A stretch of DNA of 64,000 bases from Epiperipatus broadwayi (Eukaryota; Onychophora; Udeonychophora; Euonychophora; Peripatidae), in the NCBI GenBank assembly GCA_028023455.1, contig JAQFVV010012396.1:8594085-8658084 (forward strand), written 5' to 3'. Shown piece by piece: positions 12,833 to 25,394 of the stretch (within the stretch, counting starts at the first letter, position 1; every line of letters begins with the position of its first letter). The notes under the pieces are model-generated. The model was given only the letters and a program-made list of their open reading frames with translations. It made no database searches and had not been told where the DNA came from. A program made the position numbers and the translations under genes.

Positions 12833-13465
12833 GCAAAACTCTCCATATGTACTGTGAACCAGTACAAGCCAGAGTAATCAATGGATGTCAGAAGGCTTGT
12901 GCATAAATCCCCAACCAGTGCCCACCCATCCAACATCCCAGATCAGTCTTCAGACTGGGTGGCAATACATATGGAGAGTTTTGCCTGTTTTAATAACAGT
13001 TATAAGCAAGCATAACAAATGATAATGTGATGTTTATTGGCTTAAAACTAATCCTGCCTAATAGGATAGTGGTGGCTATGGTTATTAAAAAACCAAAGAC
13101 ACTAAAATGTATGGGTGCTGAGCTGAGTTCAGACCTATATGACTATATAAGCTAATGAGCTTGAAGATATTATGCTGTTTTCAATTTAAGACTCATGGTT
13201 TTGTAGCTAAGTATAGATAATGGGTGGCTGATGGAGGGTTGCATTAGATCCTGGGACCTAGGTGCAGTGCTCTCAGATCAGGGGCTTCTCACTGGTGAGG
13301 GCCACAGGATGGGAATTTGTCTGGGGATGTTGGATGGGTGGGCACTGGATGGGAATTTTATGCACAAGCCTTCTGGCATCCATTGATTACTCTGGCCTGC
13401 ACTGGGTGGTAATAGGTATGGAGAGTTTTGCCTGTTTTAATAATAGTTATATATAGCAAGGATAA
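12833..13465 (+). mobile_element. Family A repeat: inverted start plus one full tandem unit
   Basis: 12833-12905 is a reverse-orientation piece beginning GGCAAAACTCTCCATA. From about 12955 a forward unit starts, and its landmark GGAGAGTTTTGCCTG at 12973 recurs at 13420, a spacing of 447 bp. Between the landmarks lie the family's shared phrases: CTGCCTAATAGGATAG, ATATGACTATATAAGC, GGAGGGTTGCATTAGATCCT, GGTGCAGTGCTCTCAGAT and TTTTATGCACAAGCCTTCTG. The same landmarks recur in the 31-kb copy at a spacing of about 466 bp. No protein is encoded, and the frame at 13262-13456 lies inside the repeat. The layout suggests a non-autonomous retroelement built of tandem terminal-repeat-like units. Confidence 0.75.
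13286..13327 (+). ncRNA. Decayed hammerhead, family A
   Basis: Stem I flanks CTTCTCA and TGGGGA are retained. The core is CTGGTGA (A6 changed to G) and the GAAA side has become GGGAATTT, so cleavage is not expected. It occupies the same place in the unit as the intact copies. Confidence 0.5.
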
Positions 13466-13904
13466 GAAATTGTGATCATGTGACATTTATTGGCCTATAT
13501 TCTAACAGCTGATCACTGATAATGTGTTAGCAAATAGTTTGTAACCCATCTTTGACTACTTCAAAAATATAACATTCTATTGAGACTGTTAAGAAACAAT
13601 AGAAACATATCAAGGCAGGGTTTAAAATGATTAATGTTACCACATTTTCTGATATCATGACATCTAGAGAATTATCTTGGAATTGAAATATTATGAGTAA
13701 TATATAAGTAAAATTACCAACCCTTAAAAAAAAGTTAGCAATTTCTTTAAATAGATGGTGAATTGATACTCATACAAATTACTCTGAGAAAAAAATTAAA
13801 ACAGGTAATAATAATCAGAGTAAAACATAGGATGTTGTGTTTACCAAAAAATTAAAAATGTCCTGCAATTAGCATAAAACAGAAATCACTAAAAACATAT
13901 AGTT

Positions 13905-13985
13905 GCTAGTCTGGTGTCAAACTTATATGACTATATAAGCAAGTTAGCTTGAATTCAAAACATTAAGTGTTTGAACTTAGGTTAG
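13905..13985 (+). repeat. Family A fragment
   Basis: It contains TATATGACTATATAAGC and the following GCTTGAA phrase found upstream of the ribozyme in full family A units. The remainder of the unit is missing. Confidence 0.5.
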
Positions 13986-14647
13986 TAGCTTGGCTAATGC
14001 AAGGGAATGCTGGATGTATAGGTATAAATATTTATTAGCAGAATTGGTGCATATGGGGACACAGGTTATGTAGGGCACAATAGCACTACATCAATAGTGG
14101 AGCCATATCACCATGATAATTAATAAAATTTACATGTAAATGAAAATGTTTAGATTTCTAAATCATTCCATTGTTAGAAAAATGATCTAATTGTAAATAT
14201 TTTCTATTTAAATTTAAAAGGATTACTTAGACTTGTGACAGTTGCTTAAAATATCTTATATATTGTGCTAAACTGAACAGACTAATGCTATGTCACTGGA
14301 TATGTAAATAAAAATGTTCAGATTTCTAGATCATTTTCATTTAAATATCCTAATCTATATTAATAATTTATTTAAAAGTAAACTTATTTAATAAATATTG
14401 CCTCATAGTAATTACAGTAATTCTGCAGCATGTTGGACAACATTCATACAGTAGGTAATACCTTTATATTTTACAAGTACCAGTACATAGTATTTGGTAT
14501 AGTGCAGTGTCAGAATATTAGAATCTGAAATATGAGATTCTGGAATTGATTACAGTACTGTATCAAAAATTTTTTAATGCCAAATATTATTTTTTTTAAA
14601 CCACTTTAACATCACATGATTACCATTCTTTATGCTTATACAAGCTG
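13986..14647. other. AT-rich spacer
   Basis: No gene or RNA gene seen. Confidence 0.5.
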
Positions 14648-14927
14648 TTTACACAGAGGCAAAACTCTCCACTCAGTGCAAGTCAGAGTAATCAATGGAT
14701 ATAGCAAGATGTGTGCATAAAATCCCTATCTACTGCCTAATTCAATATGCCCAGACTAATTTCCAAGGTTCATCACTGAGGAAATCCACAAGCTAGGACT
14801 AGGCTGGGAATATTGGATGAGTATACACTAGATAGAAATTTTATGCACAAATCTTTCTGCATTCATTGATTACTTTGGCTTGCACTAAGTGGCACTACTG
14901 TATGGAGAGTTTTGCCTCTGTGTATTA
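14648..14927. mobile_element. Family A short foldback with terminal inverted repeats
   Basis: Left end ACACAGAGGCAAAACTCTCC and right end GGAGAGTTTTGCCTCTGTGT are exact inverted repeats of 20 bp, and the inner parts are also largely complementary. The element is about 280 bp. The outer ACACAGA/TCTGTGT bases are not seen at the other family A copies, so they may derive from the target site. The centre carries a decayed ribozyme. Confidence 0.7.
14769..14810 (+). ncRNA. Decayed hammerhead, family A
   Basis: Core CTGAGGA is acceptable, but stem II has been altered, GAAA has become GGAC and GTC has become GGC. Stem I CATCA/TGGGA is mostly kept. It is not expected to cleave. Confidence 0.5.
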
Positions 14928-17900
14928 TTTTTTTATTTTTAACATCAATATTATTTTCTTTTTTAAAATATATTATTTTTTTGCACATTATACTAATCTG
15001 CTTTTTTTAAAATTTGGACTGTTGTGAGATTTATTAACTAGCTAAAAACTTGTAATTGAACCTTAATATTACCCTAATACATGTTGCTGCAAATTCTAGA
15101 GAAATATTAACAAATTTCATTATAATATCATTTAATGCCACTGTGTTGATTGAAACAATTATACAATATGTTTTGAAACTTTTTCTAAAAAGGGCCTTAA
15201 AAATTTGTTATCAAGTCTAGTAGAATAAACCAATTGTTTGACTTTTTTTAATAGTTATTTTAGTTATTAACACAGCCATTGTTAAATTTAAAAAAAAATT
15301 GCAAGGTGTAGCAATGGCTTCAGTCTCTTCCCTTAAGTAAATATAATGTAAATTCTAACCCATAAACATCAAACTGTATATAGCATGTATATAATGTATA
15401 ATATTAACAATAATGTATAGTATGTATAATATGACTTCTATTATTGAATGAATATTTGGGAAGCAAACTTTGTTAAAAGAAAATGTAAACTAATTATGAG
15501 AGATTCCTATTTAAACTAAAAGTAAGAAATAAGAATTATTTTTAACATAATAATAACATGCTAAATACAAAACATACCATGCTGATACAATCAGTCATCT
15601 TAGTGAAAATCATCATTTACCACATGGAAAATTTCTAGAAGTTATTTTATGGCTGCCAAAATCAGGAAAGTTAATAAGTAGATAAACAGGTAAAAGTATA
15701 ACTAATAGTAATTTTTTAATGTTCTACTGTTTCTATGTCTTTTATTAAACAAAATTGTACAGAATTAATTTTGTTTTAAATTTACAAAATTTATTTTATG
15801 TGATTGGGAATGCTAAATTTTAATTTGCATAAAGGCACTTTTTATCCATATAATGGCCTCACTTTTATGTAAATGATTTTATTGATTTAAATGTAGTACT
15901 ATAACTTACTCATTTTCATTGGTTGATCGAGTTTACCATGAATGACACTATAGCAAAATAAATCAAACAATTTACTAAACCTAATAACAATATTCTAATT
16001 AATACCTGGACAATTCATTGAATGTTTATATAAATATTAAAGTACTTATTTAAGAAAAGAACAAAAATCTATTACTAATATAAACTTCTATATATCATTA
16101 CCTAGGATAATATAACATTTCACCTTTTGAGGCTATTTACCATTTACCTATGAATCTTAATGTTGGAATTCTCTTTAATTAATAATGTAGCTTTATGAAT
16201 GAATTGTGTAAATGTATGTCAGATAATGGGAAGCCACTGTTGATGATGAATTGATGGGTTATGAAGAAAACCTACAAACTATATAAAATCATAATCTTGA
16301 TTTAGGTTCGATGTGATAATTTTATTCTTATAATAAATTTTAATATATTAAGTTCTTTAACCAAAGGCATGTGAGATAATTAGAAAATAGAGTAGTAGTA
16401 TATGCTTGTTACTTTTAATATAATGCTGTTTATAAAATTTGTAGTGGCCACCCACTATTTTAAATCTGCCTTCTCCCTCTTCCTCTTTGGTATATGTATA
16501 TAAAACTATTAAAGTTTATTATTGAAGTTTTAAAAAACAAGAGATACGTTTTAAAATCTTTTTTTTTTTTTGTTACTTTCAACTCGGGGAGTATTTTTGT
16601 TAATTACTAATTATACAATGTCAGCTGCTACGTTATTTGTATTTCCTCTAGACGTTTTCTAATTTTGTGCTAGAATATTTATGGTATAACATTGAAAGCT
16701 TTCAGTTCCATTTACTCACATATAGAGAAACTTGTTTTCTAATTCTGGACTTGTTTTTATACTTTATTTTTGTTGTTCAACATAATCCATTTGTCAAACT
16801 TTTCTGGTAAAGAAAATCACAAACATTGACTCAGAAATGTTAATAAATAAACCTGTATAATTCTTATAAGACTTGTTCCCGTGGAAACGAAGAAATGAAC
16901 CGGCCAAAATACATAAAAGAGTAATTTGCTTTAAATTTTTAATAAAAAAAACAACAACTAAAACTAACATTCACTTTGTGTGATTTGTGAAGACTATACA
17001 AAAGAAAAAGTTTTAAATGTTGTACTTCCCACACTTGCTTCTACATTCCAGACCTGCCCCCCTCTCCAAACAGGTTCACTCTCAGGAAAAGAAGGGAGGG
17101 AATAACATCATCTCAGTAGCGAGATATCTTTAAATGAATACTATTGGGTTTGTTGAGAAGAGAGCTATTTAATAGTCAACAAGGATAGATGACCTTGCGG
17201 TTAAACTTCTGACCTCTTGCAGACAATTCCTTAAAGGGCCAACATATTAGAAGAACCAGTAGTTTTAATAAAGATGTGAGTGAAAGACTAGGAAGAGAAA
17301 ATAAAAACGCACCACTGTAATATTTGTGTCCATGTGAGTCTTTTGAAATGCATTTATTATGAAACTGTATTTATTCAATTTGAAGAACAAGCTTTAACAA
17401 TTATGTAAATAGTAAGAAGATTAAATTTAAACTCAGTAATATATATAGATGCGTGTGCGTGTATATATGTGTAAAGCTAGATTGTTAACTCAGTACTTAA
17501 ATTTATATCTTCTTAATTAATAAAAAGTAAGCATATATTACAACTCTCGTTGTTGTTGTTGTTTTTTAAGATCTTCATTTCATATTCATAATATGATTAA
17601 TGAAAGTCTAGCTGAGTTACGCGAAGATTGGCTTTTGAAAAAGTTTTTTGCACACTTTAAATCTGAACTCATACATGGTCTTAACTATTGTGAAGCAAAC
17701 CAAGGTAATACGCATAGTTTCCTGGTCTCAATAGCTCTTTTGTTTTTATATATTCAAAATACTGATTTGGAGGGGGGCACAAAAATTCCAGCTACACCAT
17801 TGCCCCTATAATGTGACTATGATGGACTATTGTATTATTTATTGTAACATAAAGCCTTTTTATTTACTTATGTGAAAAATGTCTTCAAGTCTTTATATAA

Positions 17901-18160
17901 TGTGTATATGCTAAAACTTTGAAAAAGATCCAAGCAATAAAAGTACACCCAGGTGACATCATTTGATGATTCTCATTGATAATTGCTATTACTTCTTAGC
18001 TTTTTAATATTATATATCTTGATTTATTACCTTTAAAGCTACATTACATTTTCACATGTTTCAATTTAGTGGTAATAATGGTAGATTGAAGGGGGGGGGA
18101 ATGCTGGCATCAAATCCCACATGTCGAAGTTATCTCAATTTGATCAATTGAATAAAATTT
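14928..18160. other. AT-rich spacer
   Basis: About 3.2 kb without a recognisable gene. A GC-richer stretch at 17030-17340 and the short frame at 17593-17811 (72 codons, no recognised domain) were examined and gave no support for a gene. Confidence 0.5.
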
Positions 18161-18495
18161 AAGCCAATAAACATCACATGACAACCTTCTCTTATTCTTG
18201 TGTATTACTGTTGTTAAAACAGGCAAAACTCACTATATATATTGCCACACATAGCAAACTAGAGTAATCAATGGATTCCAGAAGGCTTGTGCATAAAATC
18301 CCCATCTACAGCCTACTCATCCAATATCTCCAGACTAGTTTCTGGCTTATGGCCTTCGTCAGTGAGAACTCTTGGATCTGAGAGCACTGCAGCAGCAACC
18401 ACCTTTTATCTCCATTTAACTACAAAACTATGAGTCTTAAACTGAAAACACCTTAATGTTTTCAATCCAATCCCATTAAGCTTATATAAAATTTT
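18161..18495 (-). mobile_element. Family A repeat, minus orientation
   Basis: The order of shared phrases is AACATCACATGA, AACAGGCAAAACTC, CAGAAGGCTTGTGCATAAAA, CTGAGAGCACTGC, then the ACTACAAAACTATGAGTCTTA tail, the mirror image of the forward unit. It spans most of one unit and has no coding capacity. Confidence 0.75.
18327..18368 (-). ncRNA. Hammerhead ribozyme motif, family A, nearly intact
   Basis: On the minus strand: stem I TTCTCA, core CTGACGA, stem II region AGGCCATAAGCCA, GAAAC, two-base TA loop, GT, cleavage base C, then TGGAGA. All conserved core bases are present. Stem I has one mismatch at its fourth pair. Confidence 0.65.
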
Positions 18496-18639
18496 CTTTG
18501 AATAAAATTTCTTTGTTAAGCTACCATTTGGATGCTTGGACATCTCACTTTTTCCCTAAAAATATAAGCAAGTGATTGTTTTTTAGACCTGTTTTTATTC
18601 AACATCATAAAATGAGTGCTCATAAGAGTTAGGTTTAAT

Positions 18640-18890
18640 AACAGTAGCAACTGCAGTATTACCATCCAGTGCAAATCTTAGTAGTTAATGAATATAAGAA
18701 GATTTGTATATAAAATCTCTATTTAGTGCCTATGCATCCAATATCCATTGACTAGTGTCTAGGTTGTGGCTTTCATTAGTGAGAAATCTTTGATCTGAGT
18801 GCTCTGTACTTAGTTCTTAGGATCTAATGTAACCCTTCAGCATCCACATTTTATCTATTTAGTTAACTATAACATTTTGATTAAAAATAT
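18640..18890 (-). mobile_element. Family A repeat, older minus copy
   Basis: It shows the same phrase order as the neighbouring copy but with many substitutions, such as TGTATATAAAATCTC in place of TGCATAAAATCCC. The ribozyme at 18745-18786 has core CTAATGA (G5 changed to A) and is inactive by sequence. Confidence 0.6.
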
Positions 18891-18892
18891 TG

Positions 18893-19280
18893 TGTTTCAT
18901 CTTGGGATTCTATATTCATAGTTAACTAAACAGGTAAAAGATAGATATTGGAGAGTTGCATTTATATCCTAAATCTAGGTGCAGTGCTCTCAGACCTGAG
19001 GCTTATAATTAAATAAATGGATAAAAGGTGGCTTCTGGATGGTTGCATTAGATTCTAAGATCTAGGTGCACTGCTCTCAGGTGCAATGCTTTTCACTGAT
19101 GAAAACCACAAGCTAGAAACTACTCTGGGAATATTGGATGAGTAGGTACTAGATATGTATTTTATGCACAAGCCTTGTTGCATCCATTAATTACTAAGAT
19201 CTACACTGGGTGGAATTGCTGTATGGAGGGTTTGCTACTGTTATTAACAGCTTGTGTAAGCAAAGAAAATGGTGATTGTG
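18893..19280 (+). mobile_element. Family A repeat, forward copies
   Basis: A first partial unit ends near 19005 just after GTGCAGTGCTCTCAG. A second runs from about 19020 through the ribozyme to GGAGGGTTTGCTACTG near 19240. With the preceding minus copies it makes a head-to-head cluster. Confidence 0.65.
19089..19131 (+). ncRNA. Hammerhead motif, family A, partly decayed
   Basis: Core CTGATGA and GAAAC are intact and stem I TTTTCA/TGGGAA can pair. The GT of the two-base-pair stem III has become CT, and stem II (AAACC..AGCT) is weakened. It is likely slow or inactive. Confidence 0.5.
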
Positions 19281-19389
19281 TGATGTTTTGTTGAGACTTA
19301 GTTTTGTGAAGTGGTTTGGATCAACACAAATTAAATAATTTTATTTGTGAATCATTCTGAAAAAGTGCAAAAAAATTAAAGCAATAAAG

Positions 19390-20170
19390 ATAATAGCTAT
19401 TTCCATTAGGCTATCCTCCATTCCAGCAATGTGTCTTTTTTCAAATTATCATCAGGCATTTAATTGCATACGTGGACATTCCTTTCCTCTGCAATTAGTC
19501 CTTCAAATATTTATTCTTTTGTTTGATTAGTTTTAAATAGTTTAATGTTCTAATCTAAACAATACTAGCCTTTTCTGTATTTAAATCCATTAGGCCTTTC
19601 CTGCATTATTATTCACATTTCTTTTATCTTACAGCAATCTTTTTTCATTGCTTCTAATTCACAATATTGTTCTATTTACATTTCTAATCTTTTCTCTTTT
19701 TTATGGAGTCATAAATGCTAGCTTTATATTACAGTTACTAAAGCCATATTTTTCCAAAATAATGCATTTCCCCCATTCCAGAAAAAACTCCATTTACTTT
19801 ATTAAACATGATTTTGAAATCTATTCAGTCTACGCTTTTCCCGAATAGGTCTGGGTAATTTTTTTTAACAGTACTCTTTCCACTTTTTCCTCATCTATAA
19901 ACGTTTTCTCACTTTCTTTTTCTTTTAAAACTTCTTCTGTCTTAGCATTATCATTTTGTTTTTCATGAATCTCTGCCTTTGTATTGCCCATTTTGTTTTC
20001 ACTTCCTAAATTCATCATTCCAAAATTGAATGTTTGTTATTTCTTACTCTCTAACTATATGCTTTGACAAAATCTTTTATACCAAGTTTTCCTCAACACA
20101 TTGCAAATCCATATTGTGGCTCCCATTTTGAACTTTACATTATCATAATTAACTTGGCTCGCTCTTTTTC
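19390..20170 (-). repeat. Direct repeat D1 of a rearranged LTR element
   Basis: This block matches 21335-22010 (D2) over its right part and 23130-23500 (D3) over its left part, all in one orientation and with visible divergence. A shared landmark is the phrase GCATTATTATTCACA followed by ATCTTACAGCAATC. A short minus-strand frame (20018-19830), charged and Lys/Glu-rich, lies in the duplicated part and is Gag-like in composition only. Confidence 0.6.
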
Positions 20171-21334
20171 TCTCTGGTTTTTTTTTTTTGTGCCAACAGT
20201 ATTTCCCTGGTCTTACAGATAATAGGATTTGCTCTTTCTACCAACTCATTATCAAAAAAGTTTGCTGCTATTAGCACTTATTTATTTGCAAATAATTCCA
20301 GGAATCTTTGTTTTATTTCTTGTCCACTTGTCACATTGTTAACAGCATTCACACTAATAATTATTCCTAACATTTTAAACCAGTCTTTCCCTATTAAAGG
20401 ATTGGTTTTCCCTTTACTATATATATATAGGTACCTTTACTTTTTGATTTCTGTACTTTATAGGCACTATCACATAACCTATCATTTCTAGTTCATTTCC
20501 ATTGACGTCTACAGATCTGATAGATGTCTCTTTAATTGATATGTCTGTATGTTCTCTTCTAAGCTGTTTCCATAGCTTCTCTGAGATCAATAAAATTCCA
20601 GACCCACTATCAATTTCCATTTTTAACTTTTTATTACAGACTTCTAGATGTAACATAAACTTATTTTGTCTATTCTCATATTACTGATACTCATAATATT
20701 GTCTGTTACAATTCCCTTCATTTTTATTTTTCGCTGTCTCTCCTGACTATTTTCTTTTCACTTTCCCTACACATTTTTTTCCAAAATTCCCTTTCTGATT
20801 ACTATTGTGGCATCTTTCATTTTAAAATTTGCACTCTCTTTTCATGTGCACAACTTTGCCACAGCAAAACAATTATTTCTTTTGTTTGCATTATTGGTTT
20901 TATCCTATTCCTTTCAATCAATTTTTCCAACTGCAATTTCTCAACTTCCAATTTTATTTTTTAAAATTGTTGCTTACTCTATTATCAACTTGTGAGCCAC
21001 TTCCTTTTTATTAGTTGATTTGAAATTTAAATCTGTTTCCATCAGCAGGTTTTGTCTGAGTTTATCATCTAACAGGTCCCAAAATAACTAATCTAGTAGT
21101 ATCTCATCTACATAATCTCCATATAAGCAAACTTTTGCTAATTCCTTTAATGCCATGTTGTACCATTTTACCATTTCACTCTTACTTTGTCTTCTATTTC
21201 TTAAAGACAACCTGGCTGTATGTTTAGACTGTCTGGGGTTAAAATGGTCACAATTTTTTGACTATCTCTTCATATCATACAGTCTCCTTTATGGGTATGT
21301 CTTAATAGTTATTTATTAAATCTATTACCCTTTT
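20171..21334 (-). pseudogene. Ty3/gypsy-like Gag zinc knuckle and aspartic protease remnant
   Basis: Reading the minus strand, a CCHC-like knuckle lies at about 20880-20830 (CCGKVVHMKREC, with the first Cys lost). About 170 bases later comes a retropepsin-like frame at 20656-20417 with the active-site phrase MEIDSGSG in place of the usual D-[ST]-G and a following hydrophobic strand, giving 79 codons. The order of nucleocapsid then protease is that of LTR retrotransposon Gag-Pol. The Gag part upstream (to 21330) is broken by stops. Reverse transcriptase and integrase are absent from this neighbourhood, so the element is a fragment. The duplicated D1 and D2 blocks flank it. Confidence 0.6.
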
Positions 21335-22010
21335 TCCTGATATATCCATTAGGCCTTTCCTGCATTATTATTTACACTTCTTTTATCTTATAGCAATCTT
21401 TTTCATTGTTTTTAATTCATTTTATCTTTCTATTTACATTTATAATCTTTTCTTTTTTTTCTGGAGTCATAAATTCCAGCTTTATATTTATATAAATTAC
21501 AGTTACTAAAGTCATATTTTCCCCCTAAAATATAACACTTTCCTCACTCCAGAAAATACCTCATTTACTTTATTAAACATAATCTTTGAATCTATTCGGT
21601 TTATGCTTTTCCCGAAAAGTCTGGGTGATTTTTTTTTCTAATGGTACTTTTCCACTTCTTCCTGTTTTATAAATGTTTTCTCTTTTTCTTTTTCTTTTAA
21701 AACTTCTTCTATTATGGCATTATCATTTTAGTTTTCATGAATCTCTATTTTTGGATTATCCATTTTGTTTTCATTTCCTAAATTCATTATTCCAAAATCA
21801 AATGTGTCTGTTATTTCTTACTCTCTAACATGTTTTTCATGGTGTTTATATGTTTCATCATTTTCATTCCTAATAATTACCGTATGCTTCCTTTAAGCCA
21901 ACTTTTCCTCAACATGTTGCAAATCCATATTGCAGCTTCAGTTTTGAACTTTGTGTTATCATAATTACCTTGGCTCACTCTTTTTCTCTCTATTTTTTCT
22001 TTTTGCACCA
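21335..22010 (-). repeat. Direct repeat D2 of a rearranged LTR element
   Basis: It is a diverged copy of the right part of D1, including the Lys/Glu-rich Gag-like stretch. It lies on the 5' side of the knuckle and protease in the element's own sense, while D1 lies on the 3' side. Confidence 0.6.
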
Positions 22011-22059
22011 ATGGTATTTTTCTGGCTTTATAGATAATAGCACAAGTTTTTTCTTATTC

Positions 22060-23050
22060 TTCATGTGTTGGTGCTGTTGCTGTTGTGTTGTGGGATTCCA
22101 GAAGAAAAGACCCAGAAAAAAAACTGTTGGAAAAGTTGTAGAGATTTTTCTGCTATGAGGGATATCATCCCAGAGACTGAGCCTATGGAGGTGTAAACAG
22201 CCAGTTAGGAAACTTAAACAGATCACACTGGTCTTATTTTTATTTGTGTATGCCTGATAAGGCTCTCAGAAGAACTGTTCAGAGTGTACTGTGAGTATAG
22301 ACATTTTTTTAAATATTTACTCAGGTCTGAGAGTAGTTATGACATTGTTTGGTCTTTAATAGTGGGAAATATTAGCATTTATTAAGAACTAGATTTGTCA
22401 AATTGTATACAATATGTGATGTACTATAATGTAAATAAATATAAATCTCATCTTTATTTAATGATTTTTATTTTAACTTATCTATAATTTTTATTTGTTG
22501 GCATTTAGCTTAATATCAACAAAATAATAAAAATTATAGACTATAAGTTATCAAACAAAGATTAAAATATATTTATTTAGATTAATATATTTAACACATT
22601 ATATACAATTGCACCTTCAGTATTTTCAATGAATACTAACAACTGACTATTCAGCAACTATTCCAACATACATCTTCCCAAAGTTCTGCATTCACTAACA
22701 TGATCAAATCAGTCCTCGAATTGGACTATTTCCCATTAAATGCTAATATTCCCCATAGTTAACCACTACCCACTGTCTTCACTATTCTTAGACCTGAGTA
22801 AATAACTAAAAAACTGTTTATACTCACAATCTAACTCTGCACAGTTCTCACAAGGCCTTATCAGGTGTACACAAATAAAAATAAGACCGGTGTGGTTAGT
22901 TTAATTTTTTTAACTGGCTGTTTGTACCTATAGAGGCTCAGTCTCTGGGATGATATCCCTCATAACAGAAAAATCACTACAACTTTTTCAACAAATTTTC
23001 TCTGGTTCCTTTTTCCTGATATCCCACAAGCAATAGCACCATCACACGAA
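22060..23050. repeat. Large inverted repeat, arms about 340 bp
   Basis: The left arm (22060-22400) contains GGGATATCATCCCAGAGACTG, ACAGCCAGTTAGGAAA, GGTCTTATTTTTATTTGTG and a GATAAGGC phrase. The right arm (22700-23050) holds the reverse complements in reverse order with perhaps 10-15% differences. The spacer of about 300 bp is AT-rich. This may be an LTR or leader region duplicated in opposite sense. Confidence 0.65.
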
Positions 23051-23129
23051 GGGTAAAAAAAAGCTTGCTTCTCTTTTCAGCACACACTATTTATACTTTT
23101 CACTATTTAATATTTGGTATTAATTATTT

Positions 23130-23500
23130 TAGAAGGTATTAGCTATTTCCATTAGGCTATTCTCCCAGAAATGCATCTTTTCTCAATTATTGTCAAGCAT
23201 TTAATTGTATACATGCACATTTCTTTCCTCTGCAATTAGTGCTTCAAATATTTATTCTTTTGTTTGATTAGTTTTAAATAGCTTAATGTTTTAATCTAAA
23301 CACTAGCCTTTCCTAAATTTAAATCCATTAGGCCTTTCTTGCATTATTATTCACATTTTTTTTTATCTTACAGCAATCTTTGTTCATTGCTTTTAATTCA
23401 CAATATTATATTTAGGTTTCTAATCTTTTGTCTTTTTTCTGGAGTCATAAATGCTGGTTTTATATTTATACAAATTACAGTTACTAAAGCCATATTTTTT
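23130..23500 (-). repeat. Direct repeat D3
   Basis: It matches the left half of D1 (19390-19755) from AGCTATTTCCATTAGGCTAT through the ATCTTACAGCAATC landmark. Together D1, D2 and D3 describe partial duplications of one retroelement. Confidence 0.6.
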
Positions 23501-25394
23501 CCAATATATAACAAACAGGTTGCAAAAAAACTGTTCTGAGGAAAACATAAGGTTTTGAACGATTTAATGAAATTGTCATATTCACCATATCCCAGAAAAA
23601 CATGATGACTGAAGTCCAATATCAAATTAATGCTATTGTTTTTAATGACACAACTGGCATTTTACTTTCCAAATTACTTCTTAATGGTGAAACATTTATC
23701 TATAAGTTCTGAAATGTTTGCATACTGTGGTAAAATGTAAACGTTTCATTTTGTGACAAAGAGAGAAGTTCTGGGAACAATCTTGGGCGTGAAACAGTTT
23801 TTAATTAAATTCAACAAGATACAGCTTATCTACCAGTCATATTTGCTTGATGTCTGTGTGACTTTTTATTCTCTTGAATAAAAAATACCTCAATTTTTTT
23901 TCTGACTTAGAAGGTGTGAAAGTAAAAAGTGACACAGGTGATAAAAGGTTTCATTTTGTGTTACCTTACTACTTCAAAAAATGAAGAACATATTTAATGT
24001 ACTGTATTAAATTGATAGTCCTTTGAAGAAGATTAAATTTATAATGGTGTAAAGATAAACAATTTTTATTATAAAATTATGTATTCTTTTGAGTCCCCCA
24101 TCATACATATAACCTATCAGAAAGTTAACCCACTGATCTTCTGCATACATACTCATTAAATTTTTAATGTATTGTTTGAAAGCATATAATTTTTTTAAAA
24201 TGTATATAATTTTTTTGATTCTTCAGAATAAGTTCAAAAAAGAATTTTAAGTGTAAGAAAAATGTGATCATTCTAAAATGTAAATAAATATGTCTAGATT
24301 TACAGTAAACCTTTTACTAATGATATGTTATAATTGTGAGTAAAATATTTAACCCTTTAGCAGATATTATTGTTTTTCACACACCCTGCAGCTGATTGGA
24401 TTAAAACTCCAACTTTTTGTGTTATCAAATTAAACTGTATTCTTTATTATATGCTCACAACTTTTTAATTATTACTTAGAAATATAAGTTTACAAATGAA
24501 AATAATTTTTGAAAAATAATATTTAAACTCCGCTAAAGCAATAAAACTAATTATGTAACCTTAACAATAGTTCCTTTTTTTATTGGATACCTATCACATT
24601 GCTGAAAAAAATATTAATCAGAATTGATTTCAGTTTTTAAAACCCAAACAAATTATTGTTCAAATTACTTAAGGCATAAAATTCTATTTAAAAGTTTAAA
24701 TTCTACTTAGAAAATGTTTGCATATTGTAATTTTATATTTTTTTTACTTATCTTCTAAAAGTAATTTTTTCAATTAAAATCTTAATCTAATCACATTATT
24801 CTTTTTAAAAAATAACTATTTCACAAATATTTTGAAAAGTAAACATAAATATATAAACAAACTGTGAACAATATGTTTTCAATTTAAAAAAAGTAGGATC
24901 ACACTCAAAAGTTCTTGCAAGTACTCTCATGTGGAATCAGTTATGCTGTAATAGATTTCTCTGTACAATACTGACATCTTGAGATTTTTTTTAGAATTAA
25001 TAAATTAATATTTTAATTCCAGGTTTTATTGTCAAATAAAGGCAAAACTGGCAAAAATCCCTAAATATGGCCTTAAGAGAATAAATTAAAGCCAAAACAA
25101 CTGCAGTTCATCATTGATACCACAATATCCCATTCAGCTCTCAGAATGAATTAAAATTAGTATTAAATATTAATCATAAGTACATGTAATTTAGAATTTT
25201 TTCTGGCACAGCAGTGAAGGATTATAAATTAATTAATAAAAAATATGTGTTTCAAGACTGCAATGCATTTTATATATATATGAATATGCAAAAGTTACTT
25301 TTTTAAATATACTTTTTGTTTACATATTTCTGCTTTTTTCTATTAGTCAAAATATTTTGACTAACAGAAAATATATATTTCAAGATTGTAATGT
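23501..25394. other. AT-rich spacer
   Basis: No gene, RNA gene or recognised repeat seen. Confidence 0.55.

Noticed and set aside
17030-17340. GC-richer stretch as possible exon or tRNA-derived SINE
   Set aside because: No open frame of useful length, and no A/B box pair or cloverleaf could be drawn.
22255-22300. CCTGATAAGGC phrase as a further hammerhead
   Set aside because: No matching GAAA half with a paired stem II; G8 would be A. Kept only as part of the inverted repeat.
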